A stretch of 38,914 nt of DNA from Clostridiales bacterium (GTDB lineage Bacteria > Bacillota > Clostridia > Christensenellales > CAG-138). Location: NCBI GenBank assembly GCA_031270585.1, contig JAISXK010000029.1:1-38914 (forward strand). Reading direction: 5' to 3'. The notes under the pieces were generated by a model. It did not search any database, was not told the origin of the DNA, and saw nothing but the letters and a program-made list of their open reading frames with translations. Numbering within the stretch: the first letter of the stretch is position 1; the number at the start of each line of letters is the position of its first letter. Made by a program: the position numbers and the translations under genes. This document shows, one piece after another, positions 1-8,205 of the stretch.

Positions 1-28
1 CGTAACAGCAAAAGAGAGGATGAAAGGA

Positions 29-1105
29 ATGCGGAAGAATTATATCGACAATCTGCGCTCCCTTTTTGTCCTTTTGCTTTTCGTTTATCACACTTTTATG
101 ATTTACAATTCTTTTGGGGAGAATTTCTATATTAAGGGACAGGAAATTTTACTGACTACGGGCTTTATGGTCGCTTTGTGGCCATGGTATATGCCCCTGC
201 TCTTTGTTTTGGCGGGCGTGAGCGCGGCGTTTGCCCTGGAAAAGCGGGACACGGGGCAGTATGTGAAAGAGAGAGTGTACAGGCTGCTGATCCCTCTGCT
301 TTTTGGGGTTTTGCTGTTGGTTCCCGCGCAGACATTTTTCGCCGAGCGGTTTCACAATGGTTACGGCGGCGGCTATTGGGAACAATACGCCCTGTTCTTT
401 ACAAAGCCTACCGATTTGACCGGTTACACAGGCGGTTTTACACCGGGGCATCTTTGGTTTTTGGCGTATCTCTTTGTCATTTCTTTGGTTGCTTTGCCGG
501 TTATTTATTTGTTTCGTAATTTATCCGGCAAAAAGGGGCCGGCGCTTTCGCCGGATAAAATGCCGGCATTGGCGCTTATCCCTTTGTTTGTGCTCCCGCT
601 TTTATTTGCGCCTGTTCTCAATATCGGCGGAAAGAGTTTGGGAGAATACTTCGCGTATTTCTGTTTGGGATATTTTGTTTTATCGCGCGAGCGTATCATC
701 GACCGATTGGAAAAATACCGTTTTTTCTTTTCCGCTTTTGCTCTTGCGGGTATGATTTTATATGTGGCGTGGTGGCGCTATGGCCGGGGCTATTCTTCCG
801 GGCTGCCGCTAGATTGCTTTGAGCGCCTGTACGCGTGGGTAGCCATTCTCGCGTTGCTTGGCATGGGAAAACGGCACTTGAATTTTAAAAACCGCGCGAC
901 AGATTATTTTTCCAGAGCGTCTTTCTCCGTGTATATTTTTCACCAGACCTGCCTGGTCGCCGCCGCATATATGGTGTTTCAAATTACAGGCGACGCGTTT
1001 ATCCAGATTGTTTTCATTATGGGTATCAGCATTGCAAGCACTTTTGCGGTATATGAAATTATAAAGCGCATACCTGGCTTACGGCTTTTGTTCGGCATCA
1101 AATAA
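29..1105 (+). CDS. Membrane acyltransferase, acyltransferase-3 (OpgC/OafA-like) family
   Basis: Predicted integral membrane acyltransferase that would transfer an acyl group (acetyl or succinyl) from the cytoplasm onto a cell-surface glycan. The N-terminus has the family pattern: an RxNYIDNLRS start, then the first membrane helix carrying VYHT, the His being the family's conserved catalytic-site His. About ten hydrophobic segments follow to the C-terminus, including a helix with HLWFLAYLF and a late helix with SVYIFHQ. The length (358 residues) fits the family. I chose the ATG at 29, not the ATG at 20, because AGAGAGGA at 13-20 lies about 8 bases upstream of 29 but touches the earlier ATG. 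It is followed 26 bases later by the fusion gene at 1132 on the same strand, so the two probably share a surface-glycan role. The substrate cannot be told from sequence. Base composition is more AT-rich than most of the window. Confidence 0.85.
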   Translation: MRKNYIDNLRSLFVLLLFVYHTFMIYNSFGENFYIKGQEILLTTGFMVALWPWYMPLLFVLAGVSAAFALEKRDTGQYVKERVYRLLIPLLFGVLLLVPAQTFFAERFHNGYGGGYWEQYALFFTKPTDLTGYTGGFTPGHLWFLAYLFVISLVALPVIYLFRNLSGKKGPALSPDKMPALALIPLFVLPLLFAPVLNIGGKSLGEYFAYFCLGYFVLSRERIIDRLEKYRFFFSAFALAGMILYVAWWRYGRGYSSGLPLDCFERLYAWVAILALLGMGKRHLNFKNRATDYFSRASFSVYIFHQTCLVAAAYMVFQITGDAFIQIVFIMGISIASTFAVYEIIKRIPGLRLLFGIK

Positions 1106-1131
1106 CAAATACAATATTCAGGAGTTAGCGT

Positions 1132-3183
1132 ATGTCTCAATCCAGAAAAAAAGCCAACAAGAGCAAGAAGAGCCGCAACTATAAAAAACCGCCAACTATT
1201 TCTCAACCTGTTAAACAGGCGGCACCGCTCGATTTTGATACGACCGAAAAGATCAGGGCCGAACAAAATCTCAACAATTATCTTACGTTGCTGTCTTTGG
1301 TTCGCACGCAGATATTTTTAGTTGTTTCTACTTCCGACACCCCGTGCGGGCTTGCACCGGCGCAATTGTTTACTTCCTTTCAACAAAAATTAGGGGCGCG
1401 GGTTTACCTTGGCGATAAATTCCGTTGCCCATACATTTTTGTTTTAGATAGTGGCAAAGTCGTCTATGAAAATATAGTTCACCCATCGACCGGCGCTCTT
1501 AGCATTGACCGGAAATTCGGCGAGTACCATATTCAGGCTCGTGCTTGCAGCTTTCTGAAACTTTCAGTTCTTGGTGCAAGTATATCCGTTAACAATACAT
1601 TTTCGGATTCAATAGGGAGAGGACTCAATTTTGCGGTATTTGACAAGGCTAATGGAGAAGTAATAGACTTTGTCAACTTTGATACGTATTGCGCCGAAGT
1701 TCCTGTCAGGCGGGCTTCGGTATTAAGGAATTTACTATCAAAATTTACACACTATTGTAAAGCGATAGGGGTAATTTATATTTCTGTCGGTAATTTATCT
1801 ATACCGAAAGAAGAACGCCTTCAAACCGAAAACGAGCGCAACATTTTGAAATACGGAATATTGCGGGAAGCGATTGCAATCAGTAAGGATGTTAACGCTT
1901 CGGCACTTGGCGCGTTCTATCATGACCAATCCGATATCGCTGATGTATTAACGGCTCCGAAATCTTACTCTAACCATAACGGCGTACGAAGATTTGAGGA
2001 TTACTATGGCCGGCGCGTAACCTGTATCGGTGGCATAAGAAAAACTGCAGGAGTCCCAAACGCCGCAAGCCGCAGCATATTCATGTTTGGCGGTTGTAAG
2101 ATTTTCGGCGTTGGAAATGCAGACGAAGACACTGTTTCTTCTAAATTGCAAGAACTCCTTAACGCTAACGGGCATTTGATACGCGTATACAATTACGGTT
2201 TCTATCAGAAGAGGGCCGGGGCTGCAAGCTACGAAGAGATAGAAAAGTTGCTTTATTCATTGCCTGTGAAAGCGGGAGACATCATCGTTTCTGATACTTA
2301 CGCTGAAAATTGCGGTCATATTGATTTGAGCAAAGTTATAGAAGAATTGCGCGGAAAAGGCGAAAAAGGGCCGGAATTATTTTTTGATTTACATGCTCAC
2401 TATACACCCGCAGCAAACACAATCATAGCACATAAAATATTTGAAAATCTCATTGAAACCGGTTATTTTATGACCGGTGATAAAATTCCGGCTCAGACCG
2501 CTGATGCCCTCCTCCCCCCGCGAAATGTTACAAATAGCGGCGAACCAGAGTATTTGCGTAAGTATAAATCCTTGCTTCGCGCATTATACTCGTCAGTCGG
2601 CAAGCCGCAAAATTGTGGCGCAATCGTAATGAATTGCAATCCATTTACAAACGGGCACCGGTATTTGATTGAAACTTGCGCCAAAAGGGTTGATTATCTG
2701 TTCGTGTTTGTAGTGCAAGAAGATAAAAGCTACTTTAAGTTTGATGACCGTTTTGATATGGTACTTGGCGGTATTAGCGATATAAAACATGTAATCGCAA
2801 TACCGAGCGGTCAATACGTTCTTTCTTCACTGACTTTTTCGGAGTACTTCAATAAATCCGCGTTACAGGATAAGAAGATAGATGCATCGCAAGACATACG
2901 GATATTTGCGGAAGAAATCGCTCCGATTTTAAAGATCAAAATTCGGTTTGCCGGTGAAGAGCCTCTTGACGCTGTCACGAAACAATACAACGAAGCGATG
3001 TCCGTTTTGCTTCCGCAGTACGGAATTATATTTGAAGAAATACGAAGGATTGAGCAAGACGGTCAGGTTGTTTCAGCTTCACGGGTTCGCGCGTTGCTTA
3101 ACGATGAGAATTGGGAGAAAATTGCCTTGCTTGTTCCGCCTGCGACCCTGGCGCATTTAAGAAAGCAGACGCCGCATTCTTGA
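1132..3183 (+). CDS. Three-part fusion: FAM3/ILEI-like region, SGNH-like domain, citrate lyase ligase-like nucleotidyltransferase
   Basis: A 683-residue soluble protein with a Lys/Arg-rich N-terminus (about 1-20). Residues about 50-240 resemble the ILEI/FAM3 (interleukin-like EMT inducer) fold, clearest at 160-186 (GRGLNFAVFD, GEVIDFVNFDTY). Residues about 314-445 look like an SGNH-hydrolase fold: FGGCKIFGVG at the place of the usual GDS block, then YNYGF, and DLHAH as a late Asp/His pair; the expected nucleophilic Ser is a Cys. Residues about 494-680 match the C-terminal domain of citrate lyase ligase (CitC), a HxGH-type nucleotidyltransferase: MNCNPFTNGHRYL, then VVQEDKSYF and a late SASRVR. 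No citrate lyase genes are near, so a CitC role is unlikely; adenylylation or cytidylylation of a glycan substituent is my inference. AGGAG lies about 8 bases before the ATG. Composition is AT-rich like its neighbour. Domain calls are from pattern memory; CitC-like is surest, ILEI-like least. Confidence 0.7.
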   Translation: MSQSRKKANKSKKSRNYKKPPTISQPVKQAAPLDFDTTEKIRAEQNLNNYLTLLSLVRTQIFLVVSTSDTPCGLAPAQLFTSFQQKLGARVYLGDKFRCPYIFVLDSGKVVYENIVHPSTGALSIDRKFGEYHIQARACSFLKLSVLGASISVNNTFSDSIGRGLNFAVFDKANGEVIDFVNFDTYCAEVPVRRASVLRNLLSKFTHYCKAIGVIYISVGNLSIPKEERLQTENERNILKYGILREAIAISKDVNASALGAFYHDQSDIADVLTAPKSYSNHNGVRRFEDYYGRRVTCIGGIRKTAGVPNAASRSIFMFGGCKIFGVGNADEDTVSSKLQELLNANGHLIRVYNYGFYQKRAGAASYEEIEKLLYSLPVKAGDIIVSDTYAENCGHIDLSKVIEELRGKGEKGPELFFDLHAHYTPAANTIIAHKIFENLIETGYFMTGDKIPAQTADALLPPRNVTNSGEPEYLRKYKSLLRALYSSVGKPQNCGAIVMNCNPFTNGHRYLIETCAKRVDYLFVFVVQEDKSYFKFDDRFDMVLGGISDIKHVIAIPSGQYVLSSLTFSEYFNKSALQDKKIDASQDIRIFAEEIAPILKIKIRFAGEEPLDAVTKQYNEAMSVLLPQYGIIFEEIRRIEQDGQVVSASRVRALLNDENWEKIALLVPPATLAHLRKQTPHS

Positions 3184-3190
3184 TTATGAA

Positions 3191-3216
3191 AGCCCGCCGA
3201 ACCCCGGCGGGCTTTT
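3191..3216 (+). terminator. Rho-independent terminator after the fusion gene
   Basis: A perfect 9-bp stem (AGCCCGCCG at 3191-3199 with CGGCGGGCT at 3205-3213), 5-base loop, followed by TTT. It starts 8 bases after the fusion gene's stop and lies between convergent genes. Preceding A residues make it weakly usable on the opposite strand too, for the lipoprotein gene ending at 3253. Confidence 0.9.
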
Positions 3217-3252
3217 CCATGCTCCAGAAATTTCGAACTTATCGGCCTGCCA

Positions 3253-5187
3253 TCATTGACCAAGCGCGCGGCCCAACGCCATTCCGTCGGCAAAAGAGCT
3301 CAACGCGGCGCCGCCAACCGTTACCTCGCCAACGGCATATAAGCCTTCGATCGGCTGTCCCTGCCCGGTTATCACGTTACAGTTCTGGTCAAACAGCAAT
3401 CCGCCCAGCGTGATATGCACCGAAGGGGCGCAGGGCGAGGCGTAAAAAGGCCCTTCGGTCAGTATTTCGGTTCCGTTGAAAACGCTGCGCCCGAATTCCG
3501 CGTCGGTATGTGATGTTACGGCGGCGTTAAACGCCTCTACGGTGTTTTTTAAAGTGGCGGCGTCAACGCCCATTTTACCCGCCAGTTCCTCAAGCGTGTC
3601 CCCCGCTATGACAGTCCCTTTTTCAATCAGGTCGCCCACGGGATACCCGCCCGCCATTCCATCGACAACGCCGCTGTTGTTCGCGTCCGCGATAGAATAG
3701 GCCATACCGCCCGGCTGGTTCAAAATCGCGTTGGACATATCGTTGCGTGATCTTGTTTCGTCTACAAACCGCTTGCCCTCTTTGTTGACCAACAGCGCCC
3801 CGTTTGGGTTGATGCCGCCGCTCAGACTCCCGTCTTTGGGGTTCGCTATCGGGAAGAGCATATACTGATCCATGAGGGCCACACCCGCCCCCAACTCCTG
3901 CGCCATCAGAATGCCGCTGCCGACCTGCGCTTTCGTATTCGTTGATTTAATGGTTTCATCAAGGCTTTCCCACTGCGTATTATACTGCGCCAGCATCTTT
4001 CCGTTTGCGGAAAAACCGCCGGTGGCAAGAACGACGCCCCGCTTCGCGCGAACGGTATATGTCGTGCCGTCAACGCCTTTGGCCGTCACGCCGACAACTT
4101 TTCCTCCTTCTTCGATCAGCGATACCGCAGATGTTTCCGTCATGATCTCAATGGGAAGTTTTTTTTGCGCCATCTCGTTTTCAAGCGCCTTGAAATAGCC
4201 TACCCCCATGATCCCGCCCTTTACGGTGCTCCAGCGGGGCCATGGAAAACCGATTATGATTTGAAGCTGTTGGAACTCGGCGCCCATCTCTTCAAACCAG
4301 CGGCATACCTCGCCGCTTTTTGTGGCGTACCCTATCAAAGAGTCGTCGGGTCTTCCCAGCATCAAAAGATGGTATTGCATGGCGAGAAGCTCCTTGGAGT
4401 CAAAAACATAGTCCGCCCCGGATTTTAAATATGCCGCGTAGTCCTCTTTTACTTTCTTTTGCCATTCGCTCATCAGCGCGTTATCGCCGGTATCAAGGGC
4501 AAGCAGCGACTCCAGTTCGGCCGCGTATCCCTCATTTGTAGGCGGGCGTAATGCCTCCGGCGCGTCCATGTATTCCAAAAAGCCGCCGCTTACGATGGCG
4601 TTTCCGCCGATAGTGGATTGCGTTTCCAATACGACGACGGATTTCCCGCTCGCTTGTGCGAAGCTTACCGCAGTGGACATGCCGGACGCCCCGGCGCCTA
4701 CGACGACCAGTTCCGCCTCTTTTTCAACGACCGCGTCGCTTTTTTCACGCAATGCCGGCGCGCTGATTTTATCCATATCCGCGCAGTAGTCGGAAACGGC
4801 GTCCTTTACGGCGTCCATGATGGCGTAGGATGTGACCGTCGCACCGGATAATGAGTCTACCCGCACGCTCTGCTTTTCTACGATGCGGCCGGGAACTTGC
4901 TCCAAAGCCGCATCCGTGACGCCTATTGTTTCATTCTGGGAAACAATCTTTACATCAACAATCTCTTCCTCGGTCACGATTACTTCTACCGTTACGTCTC
5001 CGTTTCTCCCCATCGCGCTGCCTGTGTAGGTTCCCGGTTCAAACAAGCGCGAAGAGGGTATGGCTTCCGCCGACGGCGTCTGCGCCGCAGGCGCCTCGGC
5101 TTCGCCGGCCGGGTCTTGCGCAACAGAGCACCCGAAAGAGCCAATCACAAGCAATACCGCGATAAAAATAGCTATCCGTTTTTTCAC
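3253..5187 (-). CDS. Secreted FMN/FAD lipoprotein reductase (fumarate reductase flavoprotein family, non-fumarate active site)
   Basis: Extracellular membrane-anchored flavoprotein that would reduce a small organic acceptor. A lipoprotein signal ends in GSFGC (lipid Cys at residue 20). An FMN-binding domain follows, with DSLSGAT at about 111-117, whose last Thr is the likely site of covalent FMN attachment by ApbE. Next is an FAD_binding_2 domain with VVGAGASG at 162-169. The fumarate-reductase His in the SVHITLGG region is present (about 591), but the Arg-bearing GNRLGGN segment is replaced by SSFADGM (about 630-636) and the upstream active-site His is not seen, so the substrate is probably not fumarate. 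I chose the GTG at 5187 (644 residues): AGGAGG lies 7 bases upstream, whereas the upstream in-frame ATG at 5208 precedes that site. The MerR gene lies upstream on the same strand. Paralogue of the gene at 18473. Confidence 0.88.
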   Translation of the reverse strand: MKKRIAIFIAVLLVIGSFGCSVAQDPAGEAEAPAAQTPSAEAIPSSRLFEPGTYTGSAMGRNGDVTVEVIVTEEEIVDVKIVSQNETIGVTDAALEQVPGRIVEKQSVRVDSLSGATVTSYAIMDAVKDAVSDYCADMDKISAPALREKSDAVVEKEAELVVVGAGASGMSTAVSFAQASGKSVVVLETQSTIGGNAIVSGGFLEYMDAPEALRPPTNEGYAAELESLLALDTGDNALMSEWQKKVKEDYAAYLKSGADYVFDSKELLAMQYHLLMLGRPDDSLIGYATKSGEVCRWFEEMGAEFQQLQIIIGFPWPRWSTVKGGIMGVGYFKALENEMAQKKLPIEIMTETSAVSLIEEGGKVVGVTAKGVDGTTYTVRAKRGVVLATGGFSANGKMLAQYNTQWESLDETIKSTNTKAQVGSGILMAQELGAGVALMDQYMLFPIANPKDGSLSGGINPNGALLVNKEGKRFVDETRSRNDMSNAILNQPGGMAYSIADANNSGVVDGMAGGYPVGDLIEKGTVIAGDTLEELAGKMGVDAATLKNTVEAFNAAVTSHTDAEFGRSVFNGTEILTEGPFYASPCAPSVHITLGGLLFDQNCNVITGQGQPIEGLYAVGEVTVGGAALSSFADGMALGRALGQ

Positions 5188-5235
5188 AAGCCGACCTCCT
5201 CTTTTCATAACATATTGGGCACGTACCTAAGGTTT

Positions 5236-5266
5236 AACATAAGGCACAACCCCGGTTTGAGGTCAA
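5236..5266 (-). promoter_or_regulatory. Candidate MerR-type promoter with 19-bp spacer
   Basis: On the minus strand, TTGACC (5261-5266) is separated by 19 bases from TATGTT (5236-5241). Near the middle of the spacer is the dyad AACC-CC-GGTT (5248-5257). A 19-20 bp spacer with a central dyad is the hallmark of promoters that MerR-family activators twist into register. It lies about 50 bases before the lipoprotein start and after the MerR gene. Confidence 0.5.
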
Positions 5267-5304
5267 GCATAATTTCATAACGGCAACTTCGGCCGGCGGC
5301 AGTA

Positions 5305-6134
5305 TCAATCAATAGGTATCCATGCCAATACGTAATCCGAGGGGTCTTCCGGCGCTATGCGCGTAACCACTTTATTTGCTATCGAAATGCTCAGTATATC
5401 TCCGGTTACACGCAATCCATTCGCTTCCATCAATTTTAGACTTGGCACCGTCATGGAATAATAATCCCTGGCGTGGCCGCTGACGCGGACAATCGTCTTC
5501 ACGCAGCGTCTCGGATGATAATATGTTATGTACGGGCTGTTTACTGTGGAAAGAAAGCCGATCTCTCCGGCAAAAATCGCCAGTCCGGGTTCCACTACGT
5601 TATCCGGCCCTATATCTTCTTTTTTCGCAAGGCCGGAAAGCATGGTGATGGGCAACAAGCCGGTCCATTCGCCGATAAACTTGCGCGCGTCTTTGCTTTG
5701 CAACGCTTTCCTGTTGTTTGTGCAGGTTAGCCTGTAAAGCGGAGGTCTGTCTTCAATTGTTATTTTTTCGCACAATTCGGAAATTTCCGCGAGCCACGCG
5801 CGCTGCCGCGCAATCGCCCGTAAAAAGGCGATATTTTTGTCCACCTTCTTCTCTATTTCCCGTTTTTGACGTTGAAGCGCCGCGTCTATTCCGTTTATGT
5901 CGGCGCCGGCGACAATTTTTGCCGCTTGCCGTATGGGTATGCCCAGTTTGATGTAATTGCGCAATTGTATGCCGCGCTGCAACTCCGGGAAATGAGATAG
6001 TATCTGTAACCATTTTTCTCGTCCTTTACGTTTGGGAGCGCCCCCTTTTTTTCGTACATGCGTATTGCCTGTTGTGACACGCCCATCAGGAGGCAAAGAT
6101 CGCTCATTGTCAGAATCAAATCATGTTCCAGCAT
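5305..6134 (-). pseudogene. MerR-family transcriptional regulator, frameshifted
   Basis: The DNA-binding part reads from the ATG at 6134 (GGGGGA about 5 bases upstream): SDLCLLMGVSQQAIRMYEKKG, then NGYRYY, a standard MerR winged helix. The frame then runs into a stop at 5895. The rest of the protein continues in a second frame from about 5990 to 5305, beginning FPELQRGIQLRNY, with a coiled-coil-like stretch and a C-terminal effector-binding-like domain ending in AWIPID. The intact paralogue at 20601 has the same architecture and ends ELWIPIG, which confirms that the two pieces are one gene. The junction is near 5995-6001 at an ATTTCCC run; restoring one T would give YYLIFPELQ and a continuous protein of about 275 residues. 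This could be a real inactivating deletion or a sequencing or assembly error. It probably regulated the lipoprotein gene downstream. Confidence 0.8.
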
Positions 6135-6198
6135 ACGTATCCCCCCATATGTAAACTGCAAACCGGGTTGGGTGTTGGTGTTTCAGAAAGCCGCCTGC

Positions 6199-6215
6199 AT
6201 AAGCATAGTACGCCA
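6199..6215 (+). repeat. Dispersed repeat copy 1 (AAGCATAGTACGCCA)
   Basis: AAGCATAGTACGCCA at about 6200-6214, in the 5' region of the MerR gene. Identical cores occur at 16085 and 29056, and variants at 29084-29100 (inverted), 34815 and 33580. On the minus strand it carries TACTAT, 17 bases after TTTACG, so it could supply a -10 element for the MerR gene. Confidence 0.6.
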
Positions 6216-6248
6216 TGAAACCGCTATCGTAAAGACGAAAAAAAATTA

Positions 6249-6280
6249 TTGACATTTCGCGGGAACTTTGCTACTATAAT
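6249..6280 (+). promoter_or_regulatory. Promoter of the T-box/asnB operon
   Basis: TTGACA (6249-6254), a 17-base spacer, then TACTAT (6272-6277) preceded by TGC, an extended -10. An overlapping TATAAT (6275-6280) is also present at a longer spacing. Transcription would start near 6285, immediately before the T-box stem I. Confidence 0.8.
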
Positions 6281-6289
6281 TTTCGTATT

Positions 6290-6566
6290 ATTTAGTGGCG
6301 TTGATGGAGAGAAGTACCTCTGGAGATCGGTTTTCAGTGAGCGGGAGAGAGTGCGAACCTCGCGGCCAGAGCCTTTGGGAATAACACTCCGGAGCTTCGA
6401 TCCGAACCCCGTGGCGGTATCCGGTTCCCCGGGCAGTAGGTGAGACGTGGGCGGCGCGTTACGTTGCGTGGGTTTGATGGAACCCGAGAGTGACCGGCGA
6501 CGGTAAATTAGGTGGCACCGCGGATTTTCAGCGATTCGTCCTAAAATATATATTTTAGGACGCTGA
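6290..6566 (+). ncRNA. T-box leader, asparagine-specific
   Basis: A tRNA-sensing leader RNA that couples uncharged tRNA to expression of the downstream genes. The conserved T-box AGGTGGCACCGCGG is at 6510-6523; CGGT (6501-6504) can pair with ACCG (6517-6520) to form the antiterminator, exposing TGGC (6513-6516). TGGC would pair with a tRNA end bearing discriminator G, as tRNA-Asn has. Stem I is seen as GGAG (6306-6309) with CTCC (6387-6390) and CTCTGG (6318-6323) with CCAGAG (6366-6371). The specifier-loop strand between them contains AAT AAC followed by A (AAC at 6383-6385), and both codons are Asn. The downstream helix is a 26-base perfect palindrome at 6537-6562, but no U-run follows it; it ends 10 bases before the GGAGG of asnB. 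Control may therefore act partly on translation. Confidence 0.92.
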
Positions 6567-6584
6567 GGAGACGGAGGTGTTTTT

Positions 6585-8165
6585 ATGTGCTCTATTATGG
6601 GTTATGCAGGCACGGATATTTCCCCACAGGAATTGCTGGACGCGTTTGAGCGATCCAAATCCCGCGGGCCGGACCGTACCCGTATGGAGAAGTTTTCGCG
6701 GGGCAGCTTGCTTTTCCACCGGCTGGCGATTATGGGACTGGAGGAAGCGGGCATGCAGCCCTTTACGCGCGGTAAAACCTCTGTGGTGTGTAATGGCGAG
6801 CTATACGGCTTTCGCGAGCTGAAAGAGCAACTCATAAAGGAGGGATACCGCTTTAACAGCGGGTCCGACTGCGAACTGTTGCCGCCCCTTTACGAAAAGC
6901 ACGGGCTTGCCATGTTTAAGCTCTTAGACGCGGAGTTCGCCCTGATATTGCACGACGCGAAGCAGGGCGGGCTTATCGCCGCGCGGGATCCTATAGGCAT
7001 ACGCCCGCTGTATTACGGCTACAGCCGCAGCGGGCAAATACTGTTCGCGAGCGAGCCCAAATGCCTGACCGGTCTTGCGGATATCATACACCCCTTCCCG
7101 CCGGGCCACTACTACGCGAACGGCGCGTTCACCGCCTACTGCGATATCACGCGGGTAAGCGCCTATTCCCACGACAGCCTGGACGACATCTGCGCCGAAA
7201 TAAACGCGCGGCTGACGCGCGGCATTGAAAAGCGGCTGGACGCGGACGCGCCGCTGGGCTTTTTGCTTTCGGGCGGGCTCGATAGCTCGCTGGTTTGCGC
7301 CGTGGCCGCAAAAACGCTGAAAAAGCCCATCCGCACATTCGCCATCGGCATGCAAAAAGACGCTATAGACCTCAAGTACGCACGGACTGTCGCGCGGCAT
7401 ATCAAAAGCTGCCACACGGAAGTTCTCATCACGAAAGAAGACGTTACAGGGGCGCTGGAGGATGTCGTATACACCTTGGGCACCTATGATATCACGACCA
7501 TTCGCGCCAGCATCGGCATGTATCTGCTTTGCCGGCACATCCATGAGCATACGGATATCCGCGTGCTGCTGACGGGGGAAATATCCGACGAGCTGTTCGG
7601 CTATAAGTACACCGATTTCGCGCCGGACGCCAACGCCTTTCAGCTGGAATCGCAAAAGCGGCTGCGGGAACTGCATATGTACGATGTGCTGCGCGCGGAT
7701 CGCTGTATATCCGCCAACTCCATGGAAGCCCGCGTGCCGTTCGGCGATCTGTCGTTTGTGCGCTATGTGATGGCTATCGACCCCGCGAAGAAAATAAACA
7801 CATACGGCAAAGGCAAATACCTGCTGCGCCGCGCGTTTATGGGGGATTATCTGCCCCAAAGCATACTTCAACGGGAAAAGGCCGCCTTCAGCGACGCCGT
7901 TGGGCATTCCATGGTGGATCACCTGAAGGCATACGCGCAGACCCTGTACAGCGACGGCGCATTTCGCTCCAAATGCGCGCAATACGCCCACGCGCGGCCG
8001 TTCACCAAGGAATCCCTCCTGTATCGGGAGCTGTTTGAAAAGTATTATCCCGGCCAGTCTCACATGGTCGCGGACTTTTGGATGCCCAACCGCGAGTGGG
8101 AGGGCTGCGACGTGGATGACCCATCCGCGCGGGCGCTTGCCAACTATGGCGCGAGCGGCGTGTGA
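6585..8165 (+). CDS. asnB: Asparagine synthetase B, glutamine-hydrolysing
   Basis: Makes asparagine from aspartate, ATP and glutamine in the cytoplasm. The N-terminal class II glutaminase domain starts with Cys2 (MCSIMGY), the catalytic nucleophile after Met removal, with LLFHRLAIMG and CNGELYG as further glutaminase signatures. The synthetase domain has the pyrophosphate loop SGGLDSS at 229-235 and GEISDELFGYKY further on. The 526-residue length is normal. GGAGGTG lies about 5 bases before the ATG. Its Asn T-box leader gives the expected specificity. glnN follows after 40 bases and pyrG after that with no terminator visible, so the leader may control all three. Confidence 0.96.
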   Translation: MCSIMGYAGTDISPQELLDAFERSKSRGPDRTRMEKFSRGSLLFHRLAIMGLEEAGMQPFTRGKTSVVCNGELYGFRELKEQLIKEGYRFNSGSDCELLPPLYEKHGLAMFKLLDAEFALILHDAKQGGLIAARDPIGIRPLYYGYSRSGQILFASEPKCLTGLADIIHPFPPGHYYANGAFTAYCDITRVSAYSHDSLDDICAEINARLTRGIEKRLDADAPLGFLLSGGLDSSLVCAVAAKTLKKPIRTFAIGMQKDAIDLKYARTVARHIKSCHTEVLITKEDVTGALEDVVYTLGTYDITTIRASIGMYLLCRHIHEHTDIRVLLTGEISDELFGYKYTDFAPDANAFQLESQKRLRELHMYDVLRADRCISANSMEARVPFGDLSFVRYVMAIDPAKKINTYGKGKYLLRRAFMGDYLPQSILQREKAAFSDAVGHSMVDHLKAYAQTLYSDGAFRSKCAQYAHARPFTKESLLYRELFEKYYPGQSHMVADFWMPNREWEGCDVDDPSARALANYGASGV

Positions 8166-8205
8166 AGCATAAAAATTTTATATACTGCGAAAAGGAGAAC
8201 AAATT

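Noticed and set aside
1132..3183. True citrate lyase ligase (citC)
   Set aside because: Only the C-terminal domain matches; citD, citE and citF are absent and the first 490 residues are unrelated to CitC.
5985..6010. Programmed -1 frameshift in the first MerR gene
   Set aside because: The junction lacks a slippery X XXY YYZ heptamer and a visible downstream stimulator; a plain one-base loss is simpler.
6924..8063. 379-residue open frame antisense to asnB
   Set aside because: It mirrors the GC-rich codons of asnB, has no ribosome site or recognisable domain, and the plus strand encodes a complete enzyme.
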